Notes under the pieces: model-generated
Told to the model about the DNA's origin: nothing
What the model saw: the letters and a program-made list of their open reading frames with translations, nothing else
Database searches by the model: none
Part shown: piece by piece, positions 61,832 through 64,000 of the stretch
How the letters are laid out: each line of letters begins with the position of its first letter
Numbering within the stretch: position 1 is the stretch's first letter
Source: Virgibacillus sp. LDC-1
Lineage (GTDB): Bacteria; Bacillota; Bacilli; Bacillales; Amphibacillaceae
Length of the DNA: 64,000 nt
NCBI RefSeq assembly: GCF_030137545.1
Contig: NZ_JARUVL010000002.1
Location: 124,001-188,000, forward strand
Direction of reading: 5' to 3'
Made by a program: the position numbers and the translations under genes

Positions 61832-61926
61832 TCAATCCGTCCTTTCACTTTTTTTTAGTATGGCTTAAATTCCTTCCATTTATTCCTAATTAGCGCAAGG
61901 TACAGACAATTTATAACTGGAATAAA

Positions 61927-61963
61927 AATAATTCCTACCCACATATCAGGAATAGGAATTATT
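61927..61963 (-). terminator. Terminator of lcfB
   Basis: AATAATTCCTA / TAGGAATTATT stem, minus-strand T-rich tail TTTTATTCC. Confidence 0.75.
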
Positions 61964-61984
61964 AATCGTTATTATAGTGAATCC

Positions 61985-63526
61985 TTATAGCTTTACATGA
62001 TCGCGCAAGCTTCGGCGCATGATTTTTCCTGTTGTATTCTTTGGTAATTCTTCTATGAATTCAAATTTTGAAGGGATTTTATACGGTGCGAGTTGCTCTT
62101 TACAAAAATCCCTTAACATTTCTTCTGTCAGAGAAGCATCCTTCGCAACGACAAAGCTAACAACCGCTTCTCCTGCTTCAGGATCAGGCACACCGATGAC
62201 TGCGGTTTCTGCAACAAGCGGATGCGCATACAACACCTCTTCAACTTCACGTGGATATACATTATATCCACCAACAAGTATCATATCTTTTTTTCGATCA
62301 ACAATATAAAAATAACCTTCATCATCCATTCTAGCCATATCACCCGTATATAGCCACCCGTCCTTCAGTGTCACTGCAGTTTCTTCGGGCATTTGGTAAT
62401 ACTCCTTCATCACATTCGGCCCTCGAACAATAAGCTCGCCAACTTCACCAGGTGGCAGCACTTCGCCAAATTCATCGACTACTTTGTTTTCTACATTTTT
62501 TATGCTTGTACCAATAGAGCCAGGCTTGCGAGGTCGATCTAACGGATTAAAGCACGTTACTGGTGACGCTTCTGATAAACCATATCCTTCTGAAATAATT
62601 ACACCAAATGTCTTTTCAAAGTTCTTCAACAAGGCTACAGGCATCGATGCACCGCCTGAAATACAAAGTCGTACAGAAGAAAAATCAGCCTTGTGGTCTG
62701 GTATACCTGCCTGTAATAAGTAATTATACATTGTTGGTACACCAGCAAATATTGTTGCCTCATACGTTTTTGTTAATTCAAATACAGCATGCGGTGAAAA
62801 TTTCGGTACGATTAATACTGTTCCACCATTCATCAATGGTGCATTTAATGAAACCGTCAGACAGAACACATGGAACATTGGTAATGCTGCAACCACTCGA
62901 TCATCTTCATTCATTTGTAAATAATCAGCAACATCCTTTGCATTGGAATAGAGATTTTTATGAGAAAGCATTGCGCCCTTTGGATGTCCAGTCGTTCCCG
63001 AAGTATATAAAATGAGCGCTGTATCCCCTTCATTAATAATAGGTGGCTTGTAGTCCAAATTGCCGTTCGAAACAAGTGTTGCAAACGATTTTATTTTTCC
63101 TGATAATAGGTTGCTATCAAACTGTCCCATCTTTCCAGATTCACATGCAATATAGTTCGTAATAGCTGGAAGATCTTTTTCCATTTCAACGAACTTTGGA
63201 ATAAGTACATCCAGCATAATAACAGTCTTTACATGACCATTTTTCAAAATATACAGCATTTCAGGAATCGTATACATTGGATTTATAGGTACTACGACCG
63301 CCCCTATCCGCAATGCTGCATATAGCCCGATAATGAAATGAGGGCTATTTCCAGTTATAAGTGCGATATGATCCCCTTTTTTACAGCCTAATGCTTCGAG
63401 TTGTGAAGCTAGCTTTGTTACCGCACCGTTTAATTCCTGGTAACTTGTTTGTTGCGATTGAAAAATGAAAGCAGACTTCGTTGGCATACTATGCGCGGTA
63501 CGCTCCAGCTGTAGACTTAAATTCAT
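61985..63526 (-). CDS. lcfB: Long-chain fatty acid--CoA ligase LcfB
   Basis: 513 aa AMP-forming acyl-CoA synthetase (B. subtilis LcfB/YhfL also 513). P-loop-like [19 protein letters not shown] (about 162-180), [14 protein letters not shown] (about 300), [21 protein letters not shown] (about 385-405), the A10 lysine in [12 protein letters not shown] near the end. It activates fatty acids for beta-oxidation. ATG at 63526 with GGGGGAG 5 nt upstream. A FadR operator lies 36 nt upstream of the start. Confidence 0.93.
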   Translation of the reverse strand: MNLSLQLERTAHSMPTKSAFIFQSQQTSYQELNGAVTKLASQLEALGCKKGDHIALITGNSPHFIIGLYAALRIGAVVVPINPMYTIPEMLYILKNGHVKTVIMLDVLIPKFVEMEKDLPAITNYIACESGKMGQFDSNLLSGKIKSFATLVSNGNLDYKPPIINEGDTALILYTSGTTGHPKGAMLSHKNLYSNAKDVADYLQMNEDDRVVAALPMFHVFCLTVSLNAPLMNGGTVLIVPKFSPHAVFELTKTYEATIFAGVPTMYNYLLQAGIPDHKADFSSVRLCISGGASMPVALLKNFEKTFGVIISEGYGLSEASPVTCFNPLDRPRKPGSIGTSIKNVENKVVDEFGEVLPPGEVGELIVRGPNVMKEYYQMPEETAVTLKDGWLYTGDMARMDDEGYFYIVDRKKDMILVGGYNVYPREVEEVLYAHPLVAETAVIGVPDPEAGEAVVSFVVAKDASLTEEMLRDFCKEQLAPYKIPSKFEFIEELPKNTTGKIMRRSLRDHVKL

Positions 63527-63561
63527 TTTTTCTCCCCCTTTGTTCAAATCCTCAATCAATA

Positions 63562-63581
63562 ATGAATGAATAGTCATTCAT
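63562..63581. promoter_or_regulatory. FadR operator of lcfB
   Basis: ATGAATGAATAGTCATTCAT is a perfect match to the B. subtilis FadR (YsiA) consensus WTGAATGAMTANTCATTCAW. Long-chain acyl-CoA would relieve repression in the established model. The fadR gene is not in the window. Confidence 0.85.
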
Positions 63582-63733
63582 TATTTAGACGCACATATCC
63601 TTCTTGATCCCAACCCCTTCTTCTATAAATTGTGAATATTAATCTAATTTAAATTATAAAATAGCGGCTGCTGCAATTCAAGTGAAACCGCTACCAAAAT
63701 TGTGACGTAATTACTTTCCTGCTTACATATAGC

Positions 63734-63764
63734 AAAAAAACCGAAGGCAGTCCTCCGGTTTTTA
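63734..63764 (-). terminator. Terminator of lplJ
   Basis: AAAACCG.AGG / CCT.CGGTTTT stem with T-run on the minus strand, 10 nt past the lplJ stop. Confidence 0.85.
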
Positions 63765-63773
63765 CGTAAATGA

Positions 63774-64000
63774 TTAGTAAATTAATTGGATAAATTGTTC
63801 TTTTGTAATTCTTCCTAAATAGTGCGGAATATCTATTCCCTCTAAAGCTTCTTCAATCGCTTTTCGCTCATGACGAACCCCTTGTAGCTTCTCTTCAATT
63901 ACACGTACATCTCCTACCCCAAAAAAGTCGCCATAAATTTTGCAATTTTTTATCTTTCCTTTTGAAACATCCAAACGAACATCTACAAGACCAGCATCAA
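63774..64000 (-). CDS. lplJ: Lipoate--protein ligase LplJ, C-terminal end
   Basis: Partial: only the last 75 codons lie in the window; the 5' end is beyond base 64000. The piece LDVSKGKIKNCKIYGDFFGV (about residues 6-25 of the piece) and GRITKEQFIQLIY at the end match the C-terminal domain of LplJ/LplA. The enzyme attaches lipoate to E2/GcvH. Neighbouring lcfB is the same pairing as B. subtilis lplJ (yhfJ) near lcfB. An internal ATG at 63974 is not the real start. Confidence 0.85.
   Translation of the reverse strand, partial: DAGLVDVRLDVSKGKIKNCKIYGDFFGVGDVRVIEEKLQGVRHERKAIEEALEGIDIPHYLGRITKEQFIQLIY

Overview
The window is low-G+C Firmicutes DNA from an endospore-forming, apparently competence-capable member of the Bacillaceae. 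The protein relatives and the B. subtilis-like gene order (pepF-coiA-mecA-spx-yjbC; trpS-yjbA; fabF-fabH-med-yjaV-yjzD; yisL; gerP; addA-addB; yhjE-yhjD-comK; lcfB-lplJ) point to the Oceanobacillus/Virgibacillus side of the family. That placement is inference from protein similarity I recognise, not a tree. I see no rRNA, tRNA, CRISPR array, phage or transposase. Starts were chosen by Shine-Dalgarno (SD) position, and several are TTG or GTG.

Region by region. 1-5067: minus-strand competence/stress block (partial pepF, coiA, mecA, spx, acetyltransferase). 5301-20565: about 15 kb of purine/allantoin catabolism: MFS carrier, NCS2 nucleobase permease, PucG aminotransferase, the PucR activator, RidA, two different allantoinases in tandem, the PucI allantoin permease, and the enteric-type AllD, AllE and AllC. 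20833-24546: a secreted TIM-barrel protein, a DUF1259-like protein and a small spore-coat/GerP-like set with an Hsp20. 24640-27422: CadA-type metal ATPase with its ArsR repressor. 27665-36554: T-box-controlled trpS, yjbA, fabF-fabH under a FapR operator, med, yjaV, yjzD, an LSm-like Tyr/Gly-rich protein and uppP. 36628-43418: moaD-moaE-mobB, then yitW/yitV/yitU, small proteins, yitT and a DegV protein. 43590-49558: a membrane-anchored beta-propeller protein, a YppF-like protein with a hairpin over its ribosome site, a membrane-anchored GH13 protein that has lost its catalytic residues, yisL and rocD. 49706-51946: the complete gerPABCDEF operon and a DUF1657 gene. 52140-52440: a structured, more GC-rich non-coding element. 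52442-64000: addA/addB, yhjE, yhjD with a LexA box, comK overlapping yhjD tail to tail, a tiny ORF, lcfB with a FadR operator, and the end of lplJ.

How the genes work together. The purine block would import allantoin (PucI), open it (allantoinases), convert allantoate to ureidoglycine (AllC), then to ureidoglycolate (AllE) and oxalurate (AllD). PucG offers a transamination branch and PucR gives control. No oxamate carbamoyltransferase or carbamate kinase is present, so the last step must be elsewhere. MecA, Spx, Med and ComK are all regulators in the B. subtilis competence circuit. CoiA and AddAB act on incoming or broken DNA. Compared with the B. subtilis order, everything between trpS and yjbC (about 22 kb) sits where the opp operon would be, so it is the accessory part of this window.
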